A stretch of 64,000 nucleotides of DNA from Fistulifera solaris (lineage: Eukaryota > Bacillariophyta > Bacillariophyceae > Naviculales > Stauroneidaceae). The stretch spans positions 992,001 through 1,056,000 of the forward strand of contig AP026129.1 of assembly GCA_030295235.1 (NCBI GenBank), given 5' to 3'. Positions 10,257 to 21,350 of the stretch are shown here, in pieces. Position 1 is the first letter of the stretch; each line of letters begins with the position of its first letter. Position numbers and translations under genes: made by a program. The notes under the pieces are model-generated. The model was not told the DNA's origin. It worked only from the letters and a program-made list of their open reading frames with translations, and ran no database searches.

Positions 10257-12152
10257 TTAAGGAGAGGGCTTCCAATCGGGCGCGGTCGGAGGAGGATTGT
10301 CAGTTATTTCAACGGCAACAGCTTCCTTGACTACGACCACTTGACCTCCTGTACGCTTAAGACGGGAACAGATATTGTATGTAGACTTTCCGCAGCAAAA
10401 CGCTATTATCATCAAAAGGGCGACTATGACGACAACACCGCCTCCGACGGCTATTCCTGCGATTGCGCCTTTAGTCAGACCCTCCTTCTCCTCTACGTAA
10501 AGGTCGCTGCCTACGCAAACGCCAGTGTCAGAAGCGTTGTCGCTGACGCAGCAAACACCCTCCTCGAAGGTGAGCTCTTTTGCGTCGTCGTTGGCACGAA
10601 GGTTGTCTGGGTACTTGCTCGAGTCGGTGCACTCCGCAGCGATGGTCTCTACAAGATCATCCGCGCTGCAAAGATCCGGTAGGCACCGGGACTCTTCTCC
10701 ACCCGACGCTGCCCGGTAAGATTCGAGTTCGCACTGGGTAAGCTCTAAAGTCGGGCAGACAGCCGCGGAACGACGGGCCAGTTCCTCTATGGCTTCGGCG
10801 ATGTCGTCGCTTCCGAGTGCTCGTTGGAGCGCCGCAAAGGGAATGTCGATACCGACAACGCCGAGAAAAAGCGGCGGCGATTTGGTGCGATCGTATACCG
10901 GAGCCGAGGCAGTTGTGCCCAGGGTGTCTCCAGTAGAGTAAATGTACGGTTCCACCCATGCTACGAAATCAGCATTCTCTTCGAGGCCAAGGTTCAGCGC
11001 GAATAGACGGTAATAGCTCGACAAGGCCTCCACAATTTTGTCATCGCGGTCTATTCTGGACCATACTCCGTACTCATGGGAGCAGGCAAGCTCCTTGGGT
11101 AACGCATGCACATTTTCCGCTTCCGAAACTGAAAACGAAAAGAACATCACTGGTTTCTGGTTTCGGGTGGATGTTTCGTTGAGACGGCGTGTCACCAAAT
11201 CGGTGACGTTTTCTGGAGTAATACCTTCGGGGTGCGTCATCTCGCCATCTGTCAAAAAGAGAATGGCCGAGTTGCAAGGCACTGCGAGCTCCTCTCCAAT
11301 TGAGATATTGAGCACATCAAACGCATTATCCAGAGCGTCATAAATATTGGTGGCTCCCTTAGCTTCCAGGTTGTTTATCGCATCTACGAGAATGGCTTTG
11401 CTTGCGTTATTGGCTTGGTATAGATGCATTCCTTCATCGGCAATGATCCTTGCCGTTTCGTCAAAAACAACTATAGCTACGCGGTCGCTGATCGTCAAGG
11501 TCTCGATGACTCTAATTGCGGCTTCTTTCATGAGCGACATTCGGGCGCCTTGCATTGACCCAGACTTGTCCAGGACGAGGACAATGTTTTTCGAACCACT
11601 ACTGCCGGCGACAAACCAGGGTCGAATGGTAGGATCGTAGATTCCGCAGCTTTTGGAACGGCGACCGGGGTAGTACCGAAAGGCACCAGTTGCGCTTCCG
11701 AAAAACGAGGCTTGGGGTTTTATCCCGATCTCATCCCATACAGCTTTGTCCCGTTCGTTTCGTTGGATCAGCCAATCATCCATGAAACGACTGAAACATA
11801 CCGATTCAATCACCAGCGGGTCGGACTCGTCGGTGCCCGGGGCGACGCTGTACACGCTTGTTGTAAAATCGACGAAACCCGAGCACTCTTCTCCGCCGCC
11901 GCAGCTCGGAATGCTGTATTCCGGACCAGAGGGGCAAGTCGGATTGGGCAGTGCTGAATAGCAGTCGTCGTAGTTCGCGGCCTGGCACTCCATCAAGGAA
12001 ATCTCATCGCAACGCTTTTCGAGATAGAGGCTTTCCATGTAATCTCGATACTCTATAACCATTTCTTCGACTTTTGAGACGACATCATCAAAGCGAGCCG
12101 TGTTGAGGGCACAAGCCCTTAATGTTAAGAAGTAAAGTATTACTTTCAACAT
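10257..12152 (-). CDS. Cache + VWA single-pass membrane protein (alpha2-delta-like layout)
   Basis: 631 residues, one exon, ATG at 12152. A signal peptide (cut near ACA-LN, residues 1-16) is followed by a Cys-containing N-terminal region and YDPTIRPWFVAG (172-183), the segment that precedes VWA in calcium-channel alpha2-delta proteins. The VWA domain (about 187-380) has a complete MIDAS: DKSGS (195-199), Thr268 in KGATN, and Asp302 in LTDGE. A Cache-like stretch (AWVEPY to LFLGVVGIDI) spans about 398-440. A Cys-rich stem follows, one transmembrane helix at about 563-587, and a short cytosolic tail with PPPTAPDW. It is predicted to bind a divalent cation and a ligand or partner outside the cell; the true role is unknown. 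A broken tandem copy lies immediately downstream at 7.6-9.4 kb. Confidence 0.85.
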   Translation of the reverse strand: MLKVILYFLTLRACALNTARFDDVVSKVEEMVIEYRDYMESLYLEKRCDEISLMECQAANYDDCYSALPNPTCPSGPEYSIPSCGGGEECSGFVDFTTSVYSVAPGTDESDPLVIESVCFSRFMDDWLIQRNERDKAVWDEIGIKPQASFFGSATGAFRYYPGRRSKSCGIYDPTIRPWFVAGSSGSKNIVLVLDKSGSMQGARMSLMKEAAIRVIETLTISDRVAIVVFDETARIIADEGMHLYQANNASKAILVDAINNLEAKGATNIYDALDNAFDVLNISIGEELAVPCNSAILFLTDGEMTHPEGITPENVTDLVTRRLNETSTRNQKPVMFFSFSVSEAENVHALPKELACSHEYGVWSRIDRDDKIVEALSSYYRLFALNLGLEENADFVAWVEPYIYSTGDTLGTTASAPVYDRTKSPPLFLGVVGIDIPFAALQRALGSDDIAEAIEELARRSAAVCPTLELTQCELESYRAASGGEESRCLPDLCSADDLVETIAAECTDSSKYPDNLRANDDAKELTFEEGVCCVSDNASDTGVCVGSDLYVEEKEGLTKGAIAGIAVGGGVVVIVALLMIIAFCCGKSTYNICSRLKRTGGQVVVVKEAVAVEITDNPPPTAPDWKPSP

Positions 12153-13097
12153 TGTGTAGGTGCAGTGTAACCGAAATGATTTTTGACCGAAAATGAGCGT
12201 ACTGGTAGTTTCAAAAAAATGTGGATCTTTACTTTGTCCAGCTCGTCTTTGAGCTTGTCTACATTTTTTTACGTGTTGAAATCACGTACTATCACGTAGC
12301 GCAAGTACGTTTGTTGATGTAAGTTAATTCATTCGTGGATTATCCAGTACAGAACACGGAACCTCTTGACAGAACGTTGCTTAAAATTGCACCCAGATCC
12401 AGAATCCACATCGCATCGGCAATCAGCATCCAGCATCAAGATCGTAGCCGTATTTTTCATTGTGGTACCTTTTTCGTATCCACGATTCATTCATTCATCC
12501 TGGCGTCAGGTCAGGTGAAAAGATGACGCGGTGAGCGGTGACGGTACCAAGTATTCGTACTGTACCAGGGTGTCGTATCTTCCGTTCGAATCTCGGAATC
12601 AAGCTCGGAACGCGAGAACTCGGAACATCTGCGATTATCGGCGGTACCGGTACGGTACTTGTATTTGTACAATTAGAAAGACTAGTCTAGCTATACATCG
12701 TAGCTCTAGCCTGCGAATGTTTTTGAGAAAGAAAAATAGACTCCTCTACCTGGTACATTTTTTGTTTTTATGACCATGCCTCAGGACTCAATAACAACCG
12801 AAAAGCAGACTGCCACTCGTTTACAACAGCATGTATCTCGAATGTCTAGTCATGGTCGCGTCTGCAGAAGGATCGTCGTCTTTGGAGCTTGACCCTGAGG
12901 CAGCCACTCAAGAGTATATGCGTCCGGATTATCACCATTAAACCATCATTTTACACCAAAGCACCTCAACTCAATGTTAGCCTGCTCGTACCCAGGCCTT
13001 TTTGTTGACTTGTGTCAACGTTCCCGAGTACTAAAGAAATTCTTTCCGTCGCTTTTTTCCAGTGTAACTCGTGTCTGCCCTTAATCCTTCATTGCAA
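12153..13097. other. Intergenic, no gene seen
   Basis: 945 nt with only short unsupported frames. GGCGGTACCGGTACGGTAC-like sequence occurs at 12641-12660 and GGTACC at about 12543. I see no RNA gene: a TTCGAATC string near 12588 does not sit in a tRNA fold. Confidence 0.6.
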
Positions 13098-14491
13098 TTA
13101 TATGATATTGATGTGCGGACGATCCCTGTACGTAGACGACGACTGCAATTCCAATTCCTGTGGGTTATGAAAGACTCTGTCGTACAAAATAGAATCCCCG
13201 GATTTTTGTTTTCCTTGTCCCGCGCGGCGGATCATCAAAGTGATCAGGATGATGCTGATAGTGACAAACAACACAATACTCATGCTGGCTTGGCATCCCT
13301 TGCCCGAGCACAACGATGGTGATTCTTCCTTGTTCTTTAACGACGAGCGATGATTCCGAGTCTCCTCAATCGCATTCCCAGGATAGTTTTTGGGCAATAG
13401 TTTCTTGTGCTTGTCGAATTTCGGTGCTTCGACATGTCCAATGCACCAGGGTTCCGTTTTTCCGTCATGATGACAACGAAATTCCACTTCTTCTCCGGTT
13501 GTATGATTCGTGATGCAAAAACAAAATGCGGGGCGGATGAAAATTTGTGGCAGTTCGTGACACGAATTCAACGACGCCTTGGGACAGTATTCATCGTGGA
13601 CGTACGATGCCGTAAGTGTGTCATTGAGCTCCGTTCGACACCATTTACCATTAGTCCGATCCGCACATTCCAATACATTCCCACTGTACGTCCAGGCCAT
13701 GCTATCCTGCTGATACCGATATTTGGCTCCACAGAATAGCTCTTCGCGAGCACTCAATGTGGATTTACACACCCTTTGGCGCTCGGCTTTGCTGCAGTCA
13801 TTGGCGGTACGCGCACACGATGGAACCGTCACAATATCGGGTTCAATGGTTCCTTGACACACGGTCCGTCCATGCGAAACACATTTGTAATGAGTCTCAT
13901 TGATGCGGGATGGTCCTTCGCGACAAAATTTCGTGACTTCGGCAAAGGAGGCCACGTGTCGTGGCGGACACTTGTAGCGTTCCGGACTATTGACGATACC
14001 CTGACACCAACCCTCTTTCGGTTGTGCAACAGTGCGATTTGGAGAATCATCTTTGAAACCATTCCATTGCACGGGATCCAGTGCTTGACAAATATAAGTA
14101 CCATCGTCGTTACACATTCGAGGCGAATCTTGGACACACACTTGATCTAAATCCTGACAAGCCGGGATATTATAAGGACATTGCGGTATCGGATCGACAT
14201 AATCGTGTACAATAGTATCCCAAAAAGCGTAGTTTTCATTAATAATGGTTCCAGTGCACTGAATCTTCTTGCGATTGTCAACACAGTGATACCCCGTGAG
14301 CTTGTTTTGTGTCGGCGGGAAGGGCGGACTTCCTTTGATGGAGTAAGAGCAAAATGTAAGTCCTTTCGATCTGTCACGTAGTAGTGATTCTTGATTTTAT
14401 ATCCAGGACAGCCATGACTGCCATCCCAACTAGCTTGTGCAGGTCGGCCGAGGAGCGGCAGAAATAAAAGAAGGAGAGGTTTGGGGATCAT
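13098..14491 (-). CDS. Cysteine-rich type I membrane protein, one-base frame break
   Basis: Starts at ATG 14491 with a signal peptide (LLLLFLPLLGRPAQA), continues as a secreted domain with dozens of cysteines arranged in recurring blocks (Tyr-x-Cys followed by Cys-x-Gly-Thr-Ile, Cys-Pro-Pro, Phe-Cys) and several Asn-x-Thr/Ser sites, and ends with one transmembrane helix (SIVLFVTISIILITLMI) and a basic cytosolic tail. The frame breaks after VTDRK: the downstream frame continues the Cys pattern directly as GLTFCSYS. One missing base in the run at 14364-14366 explains it, and the repaired gene is 465 codons including the stop. I do not recognise the family. The layout suggests a cell-surface receptor or adhesion protein (inference). 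It is divergent from the helicase gene across a region with a tandem array. Confidence 0.7.
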
Positions 14492-14719
14492 TTGATGTAT
14501 CTACGCGTATTGACAAATGTTTGACGCGAATCGACCAAAAGTTATTCTTTTCTGTTTTTTTAAGGCTCAATTGTGAAGTTGTGGAGAAAGCTTTGATTTA
14601 AATAACAATAAATTGCAGTGCCAAGAACAGCCATTTTGCATTTTGCTTTATGTCCTTCGAACGTCGAAGTCAATGCCATTTTATCTACGGGCACGGGCGC
14701 GCGATGAAGCAAAGAATAT

Positions 14720-15345
14720 CACAATATCCGGGTATCCCCTCTGTCAATAAATTTCCTACGAGGCCCACGTGACTTTCACGTCGACATATAAGGCGTTGCA
14801 TCCTTCAAGCTTTTTGCGCCTTCATGAAAGTTTGATGACGATAATCGTTTTTCGTCACAAAAGCTCCATGTAGGAGATTGCGATGATGACACCGGGGTAC
14901 AATCGGCCTGAAAAAATGCTATTCTCCAATTTCACAATATACAATATACGGGGGTTGATGTCGTTAAATTTCCTACCGTACCAGACATACGTGAAATTAA
15001 CGTAGACATTCGAAGCGTTGCATCTTTTCTGCTCTTTACGTGTCGAAATCAGTTTGACGTCGATTATTGCTTCTTGTCAGGTAATAAAGTTATGCTGGAG
15101 AATTGCGACGATGGCATTGATGCACAATAGACCAGAAAATGGATGATGTCGATTTCAACAATATCCGGGTTTTCCTCTGTCGATAAATCATGATTTCCCT
15201 ACCAAGCCAACGTGGAATTCACGTAGCCATTCGAACCGCTGAATTCATTGCTATTCTTCGACGTTCAAAGTTCAAATTAATGTCAATTATTCAAGCTTAG
15301 TAAAAAGAAGCCACGTTAGTGAAATTGACAATGGTAGTTGCCGCT
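14720..15345. repeat. Three tandem ~221-nt units, each with an ACGTG...CACGT palindrome
   Basis: The 1,150-nt divergent region 14492-15641 has no gene. From about 14720 three degenerate head-to-tail units can be aligned, each starting ACAATATNCGGG. Each has a 15-nt inverted repeat at a fixed place: ACGTGACTTTCACGT (14767-14781), ACGTGAAATTAACGT (14989-15003) and ACGTGGAATTCACGT (15210-15224), spaced 222 and 221 nt. Traces of an older unit may lie upstream. Spacer sequence differs far more than the palindromes do. Confidence 0.8.
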
Positions 15346-15641
15346 AAAAAATCTCTCCATGACAAACCCAGATTGATGTTGAGTTTGCACCGTAGTACCG
15401 AATCGCCAGATTGACGTTTTGCGATGACATCGCACATCGCGGCGGAAATTCGTTCCGCGTTTTCTTTTTTCGAGAAAGCAAGTGTCGAAGATTCTTCGTG
15501 TGATGAAAAGAAGAATGAGCAGAATAGCTATCGAATGAAAGAATCCATCTGTTCGAGTTCGATCGGTGTCTTTGAAAGCACGTCATTGCTGTTTATTTTT
15601 TCGCCTACTGTTCAAAACCAAATGACATTCATTGAGTAAAT

Positions 15642-18600
15642 ATGAAGCAATCAGAATTTCATTTCATGCGATTATTGCTGTCATTGTCGTTGCTCGCGAT
15701 AGGTCAAGCTTGGTCGTCCTATTTTACCGGCACACGCCTTCCTCACGGTACAGTACAAAGCACCTCTTATCTATATATGCGCAAACAAAAAGCTAGTGAC
15801 AAGCGCACCTCACGAAGACAAAAGGAAGGACCTCAATTACTCGAAGTCCTACCAACGATTACCGCCTCGCCGATGCAAGACCAGGCGTGGACACAAAAAG
15901 TGGTGGCGTTGATTCATGAGCCAGCCAAACAATCCGATTCGAATGGAGGAGGTCGTCAAAGATCGCGCAAACGGAGTAATTTATACAATCGAATGGCTGG
16001 GTATCACAATACGTTCCTGAATGCCCTGACGTTGGAGTACAAAGCCGAGGTAAGAATACATGTCGTCGAGCCTGTAACGCAGCAGTCGACTTGCCTCATC
16101 CACATACACACCTACAGGAAGAGCAAGTATTGGGTCGCATCAGGGCGAGTTTCGAAGATCCTTTGGGTCTCGAAACAGCGGGACATTGTTTCTATGATAT
16201 GCAAGGGAGAACGAAGGGGGAATTTGTTTGCTGATGAAGTCTACCGATTGCACAAAGCCGCGGATGCGACGACCATTTACCCACCGCCGGATGAGAATAT
16301 CGCGTCGCATGCGCGCTATTTGCCTCCGAATCACAAATTCGCTATTAATGATGTCATATTATTGACGTTACAACCCGAAGGGAGTGGGGACTTCTTTTCC
16401 ATAAATTCCGTACCGACGAGTGAAACGGCGATCTCGGTAGAAGCCCGAGTGCTCAACATGGGTCCGACATACTTAGATATTGTGGTTCCGGCGGGTAGCT
16501 TTCAAGCGGCCTTTGGGGCCGCGCCGAATGATTATGCGGCGGGCGAACCGAATCGGGAGAGCCGGATTCGGGTGGATCGTTTCTTTCCAATGTTCCGTAT
16601 CAGAGAATGGTCAGTGCTTTAAGTATGCTCACGAATGTTCCAGCGAAAGCATCCGAATTCAAGGAAAAGATCGATCCGGCCTTTGACATGCACATGGACC
16701 ATGTCTTGCGCGAAATCATATTACAGACGTTTTCGGGGAGAGACAGCCCCGCTATTGAACATGATCGTGTACAAGAGCTGGTATGTTAGTTTATTTTGGA
16801 TTTTCAAAAGAAGCCTTTTACGGTACTCTCACTTATTTATTCAGGCAAAACTTGTCTCAAAACCGGCCATGGGCAACTCGATTGCAACCGCTCGTTTGAT
16901 CATCAAGTATATCAAATCAAATTCGAAAGAAACGTTTCCCACTTTCAACATTCCGCAACTTATGGCGGTGGAAGCTGCTCTGACACAGAGACTCACGCTA
17001 ATACACGGGCCGCCAGGATCTGGCAAAACGACAGTGGCTGCTGCCATCGCTTTCGGTTTTGCTCATCAGTGTCGTTCAATGTCACCTCACAGTAAAATTC
17101 TGGCGTGTGCCTTTAGCAACGTCGGAGCAGATAATCTGGCCGAGGCTATGAGATCCAAGTTGGGATTAAAGGTAATCCGCATCGGTAAACCCTCAGCTTT
17201 ATCGGAAACTTTGTGGGATGTTACATTAGATGCAGCCATTGACTGCGATCCGGATGCACAGAAGGCTTTGCGCGTAGCCGCCAAAGCAACCGCATCATTG
17301 ACGGAATTTCAGAGAAATAAAAAATATGCGTCAAACAGTGCCAGCGAAAAAGCTGTGCGCGATGCCGCTACGGCAGCTGTCAAGGCGTCCATCCAGGCAT
17401 GTAACTTGGCGGCCACTAAAGCTCTTCGCGAGGCGGATGTCATTGTATCGACTTCGACTGGTGCTGCAGATCCTCGTCTTTTGGCTGCTTGTGGAATCCC
17501 TTCATCAGAGGCAGAAATTGATGACAAAAACAGCAACCCTTACGTGAAAGGAAGCAAACCATTGGCTTCCTCTGGCGATCGCTTGCCTGCCCCAGATGGT
17601 TTACCTCCACTGTCGCTGCCATTTGTGCTTATTGACGAGGCTTGCCAAAGTGTGGAGCCGGCATCGCTGATTCCCATTGTTTCCAGCGATACTTGTCGAT
17701 CGTTGGTGTTACTGGGGGATCCCTGTCAGCTTCCTCCAACTGTTAAAAGCCTCGACGCGTCCGATCTGTCATTATCGCTGATGGAGAGACTAGCTGCTAT
17801 TCTTCCTCCATCTCTTTCTTCCAGCAATCTCAATGACGATTCAAAACAACACGATACATCCTACTTAGACTCCCTTTCTATGAAGCAAGCCAAGTCGCTT
17901 CTGAGATATCGCGACATGAACAGCGAGCATTCGTCTTATCGAAAACGTTTCTCTGGGTCTTTGTTGCTCTCTGTGCAGTACCGCATGCACCCATCTATCG
18001 CCGCTTTTCCGTCTGCAGTATTCTACGACGGCTTGTTGTCTACACCGTCTTTTATGGCGCATCGAAGATCATTTCCCAAAGTTCTCGCTGAAACTATGCC
18101 TTGCGCTGATGGCTCCCTTTGTGTTCGTGTCGTGGATGTTGGTGGTGGGTCAAACGAAAACCAAGGGTTACCCACACGGTTTTCGAAGACAGTGTTTGGG
18201 TCAGGGTCGGATCCTTCATTATCTTTGGAAGACCAAACCACGTACTGGAATGAAGCTGAGGCGGAAGTTGTACTTTCGCTCATTCGCGATATAGTTTTCG
18301 ACAAATCGAAGGAGGTGCAGAGTATCGGAGTTATTACACCTTATCAAGGTCAGGTGCAGTTACTCAAGTCGATGATTGCAGGGAGTCCAGCTCTTCGAAA
18401 AGGCTTAGCAGAGAACCCGGTCTCCATTGAAGTTAAGTCAGTGGACGGTTACCAGGGTAGGGAGCGGGACGTGATCATCTTTTCGGCGGTTCGATCGAAT
18501 CGGCAAGCGCGAATCGGTTTTGTGCGAGACTGGCGACGTATGAATGTCGCTTTGACACGTGCGAAAGCGGGGCTTGTGATTGTAGGCGATCTCGATGCAT

Positions 18601-18704
18601 TAGCAGAAGCTGACAAGCACTGGGATGGACTACGGAAATGGGCATCCGGTGTTCGATGTATCATTGATGACAGCGACGATCCCGATGAGGAACCAAGTCA
18701 GTGA
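15642..18704 (+). CDS. SF1B (UPF1/IGHMBP2-like) helicase, probably plastid targeted
   Basis: ATP-dependent nucleic-acid helicase. Exons 15642-16049, 16118-16780 and 16845-18704; both introns are GT-AG (68 and 64 nt). Motifs: I GPPGSGKTT, II LIDEACQ, III GDPCQLPP, IV LLSVQYRMHP, V VKSVDGYQGRERDV and VI RRMNVALTRAKAGL, in the right order. The N-terminus has a signal peptide (MRLLLSLSLLAIGQA, second ATG at 15666) followed by Trp-Ser-Ser and a basic Ser/Thr-rich stretch, as in diatom plastid presequences. Two opposite one-base breaks lie in exon 2: an extra base in the G5/T3 runs at about 16216-16224 and a missing T at 16584-16586. Together they restore the phase exactly. Repaired length is about 976 residues. 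Plastid location is an inference; ER or secretory targeting cannot be excluded. Confidence 0.83.
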
Positions 18705-19690
18705 ATAGCGGTCGACAATGCCATTACCATACAATGTTTGATTAATAAACGAACCAGATTAGTTATCTTTGTACAAATGTGTTGGTCGACTAACGTTTCT
18801 ACTCAGTAGCATCATTAGTTTCTTGCTTGGATTCAAAAGTGCATCATATACTTTATACTTTCTTGCTAGCTAAGCTTTGATTTTTGGTTAGGCGGTGCTG
18901 ACTCTCACCGGTGGTTCAAACGAAAAGGATGAGTGCTAGTAAAATGATACTTGCTAGGTTTCTGGCTCCTAGTTTGGGTACCGGTACGGTTTTCTTCAAG
19001 CTATTGGACTTTTTCCTTTTTCATGTCATGTTGTGATAAACCGACGTCGATGACGATGGATGACGATGAAATCAATTCTGCGTTGTCAGTAATTTGAAGA
19101 CAAGGCGTTTTATACATTCAAATTCGATTGGGCATTGCAATTGAAGCGAGCCGGTCAAGCCGAACTATCCTTTCATTATTTTTCTTCGCCAACATGATGA
19201 ATTGCATCTTTTGTGTTCGAGGAAGTTTCTTTTTGTAGTTGCGGGTTGCGGCCAAAGCTTGAAGGGGCGTGGTCGTTAACTTCAACTAGTTTTTTCTTTT
19301 GCTTTTTGTGAAGTGAACTACCTTTTGCGCGCCAGTAGTGATACTGAATCTCGGAGGATGTTTGAGCAATCCACATGGACCTTTGAGGTAATGCTTGTAA
19401 ATTTGAAGCACCTATAACAGCCTACAAAGATGCTGTTGTCGACTCCACACGAATTTTTTTCAAGGAGGAGTGGAGAAAGTTCCAAAGAGGAAGTGGTTGA
19501 TTGCGTGCATGAAAATATCACCATTCAAATAACTTTATACATGGATCACACATACAGTCAGAACAGCACACACATGCCCGTTCAAAGCGCCGAGGTACGC
19601 CCAGCCGACTGAAGAATTTTCTTGTTTTGCGTCCCAACGATCTGCTCGAAATGAAATCGTCGCAAATGCTCGCAAAAAAGTAAAACTACC
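18705..19690. other. Intergenic, no gene seen
   Basis: 986 nt between two plus-strand genes. It contains GGGTACCGGTACGG at about 18977-18990. Short frames on both strands look random. Confidence 0.6.
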
Positions 19691-21058
19691 ATGATTGCTG
19701 CAACAAGTCCGCTACAAATTTATCGTTCAAACCAGTCTCGTATAGCTGAGCACACGCCAGGACGCAACGTTGCTAGGTCGGTTCAACCGATGTGGGAAAC
19801 TGGACGGAACACTGCGATTCGCGGTCCTTTATCAAACGCAGAAAACCACGAAATGATGCAGAGAGCGTCAGGAAGGGACTTGTATCGAGTGGTGCATCAA
19901 CCTCCCCAGCCTTTAAGAAATGACGCAATCGAATGGAAGCACAAGACGAGCCGTGAAGGACCTTATATCAGACATCCGAGTGATGCACGCTGGGGTCAAC
20001 AAGTCAATGCACCTCCTATGCGTCATTCGTCTCCGGCCTGGAATGTTCATCCACGTGTTCCTATGGACGTGGAACCATCCGAGAATGCTGTTCGTCGTGC
20101 ACCGAACCCAAGTGTTACGGGCTATTATCCCGGTGTGCAGTATCAGCAGCAGCAGAACTGGCACCGATTTCTAGAAGCACGTCACAACGGCAAGTTGGAA
20201 CGAAACACTCAAGGATACCCAGCTTGGTCTAACCCCTGTACTAGCGTTCCCAATCTAGTTATTCCAACGGCAGAGACATCCACCTCGGTTCTGCAGCGTA
20301 ATGACAACTACAAGCGACCCCTCTCATCCGTTCAGATGAACTCCAGCAAAATGCCAAGGGGTCTCAATAAGCTTGATCTCCTCTGCAGCGCCACACTCGA
20401 AATCGGTCCTCTTCATGATAATCCGATGGGTTGCTCTTGTCCTAAGTCTAAATGTGTCGCTCTCTATTGCGACTGCTTCAAAGCCGGACGACGCTGCAAC
20501 CCTTCCACTTGCAGCTGTTTGGATTGCAAGAATACAATTGCGGAGAGTGGTCCGCATGGAGCGCGCACAGCTGCGATTCGATCCATTCTTGCGCGAAACC
20601 CGCGTGCGTTCACAAACGCTGGGGTAGGAACACCAAAAGTAGCACCTGGCCAAGTCGCTTGCAACTGCATTCGCAGCAAGTGCTTAAAGTTGTACTGCTC
20701 CTGCTTCCAAAATGGGAAAGTTTGTGACACCAAAGTATGCACGTGCGTGGACTGCTCCAATACATTAGAGAATCCTATGCGGAAACAAGCCGTCGAACTT
20801 TGCCTAGAGAAGCGACCAGATGCCTTTGTGACAAGGACACGAGAACCTGGCTTAGGTTGCGCTTGTAAGAACAATCGTTGCGTTCGAAAATACTGTGATT
20901 GTTTCCGGTCGAGTCTTCCGTGTAGCAATCGGTGCTCCTGCCGCCAGTGTGCCAATACTGACGACACCGCAAAGCATCGAGACACCCGTGAGGACGAACT
21001 TGAAAAGACAGATAGTGCCGGAAGTCCAGGAAGCCGCCTTGACTCCCTTTCGGTATGA
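19691..21058 (+). CDS. Tesmin/TSO1/LIN54-like protein with three CXC domains
   Basis: 455 residues, one exon, ATG at 19691. Three Cys-rich CXC domains lie at about 247-284 (GCSCPKSKC), 322-361 (ACNCIRSKC) and 389-424 (GCACKNNRC), each with about nine cysteines and the KxYCxCF core. CXC domains of LIN54 and TSO1 bind the CHR element (TTYGAA) through a Tyr in this core and belong to the MuvB/DREAM cell-cycle complex (family knowledge). Hinge-like RNPRAF follows domain 1 and KRPDAF follows domain 2. The first 240 residues are low-complexity and polar. Most family members have two CXC domains, so three is unusual. Nuclear transcription regulator is the likely role; its targets are unknown. It converges with citrate synthase. 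Confidence 0.9.
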   Translation: MIAATSPLQIYRSNQSRIAEHTPGRNVARSVQPMWETGRNTAIRGPLSNAENHEMMQRASGRDLYRVVHQPPQPLRNDAIEWKHKTSREGPYIRHPSDARWGQQVNAPPMRHSSPAWNVHPRVPMDVEPSENAVRRAPNPSVTGYYPGVQYQQQQNWHRFLEARHNGKLERNTQGYPAWSNPCTSVPNLVIPTAETSTSVLQRNDNYKRPLSSVQMNSSKMPRGLNKLDLLCSATLEIGPLHDNPMGCSCPKSKCVALYCDCFKAGRRCNPSTCSCLDCKNTIAESGPHGARTAAIRSILARNPRAFTNAGVGTPKVAPGQVACNCIRSKCLKLYCSCFQNGKVCDTKVCTCVDCSNTLENPMRKQAVELCLEKRPDAFVTRTREPGLGCACKNNRCVRKYCDCFRSSLPCSNRCSCRQCANTDDTAKHRDTREDELEKTDSAGSPGSRLDSLSV

Positions 21059-21350
21059 AATTGGTGAAAGCAAGAACTCTTATAACGACAAGTCCTGTTG
21101 GAACCCGGCCGTTCGCTGCACATGATAGATTATTGTTATTCCAATTTAGGGGTGCATTAGATAAAACAAAGGTTTACACATACTTTTTTTACTCTTACAT
21201 CCAGCTGTGGCGTTTGCAATGGCCACCGTGACAGGAATACTATTCATATTTGTGATTCACTGGTGGCATAATCCATTCACTAAGATTAATTACGCTGACA
21301 AGAAAGTTACAAAGATATTGGCAGCTCGGAAAAGCGAAAGAATGATTTAC

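Noticed and set aside
12575-12610. TTCGAATC string suggesting a tRNA T-arm
   Set aside because: Loop size is wrong and no acceptor, D or anticodon stems pair around it.
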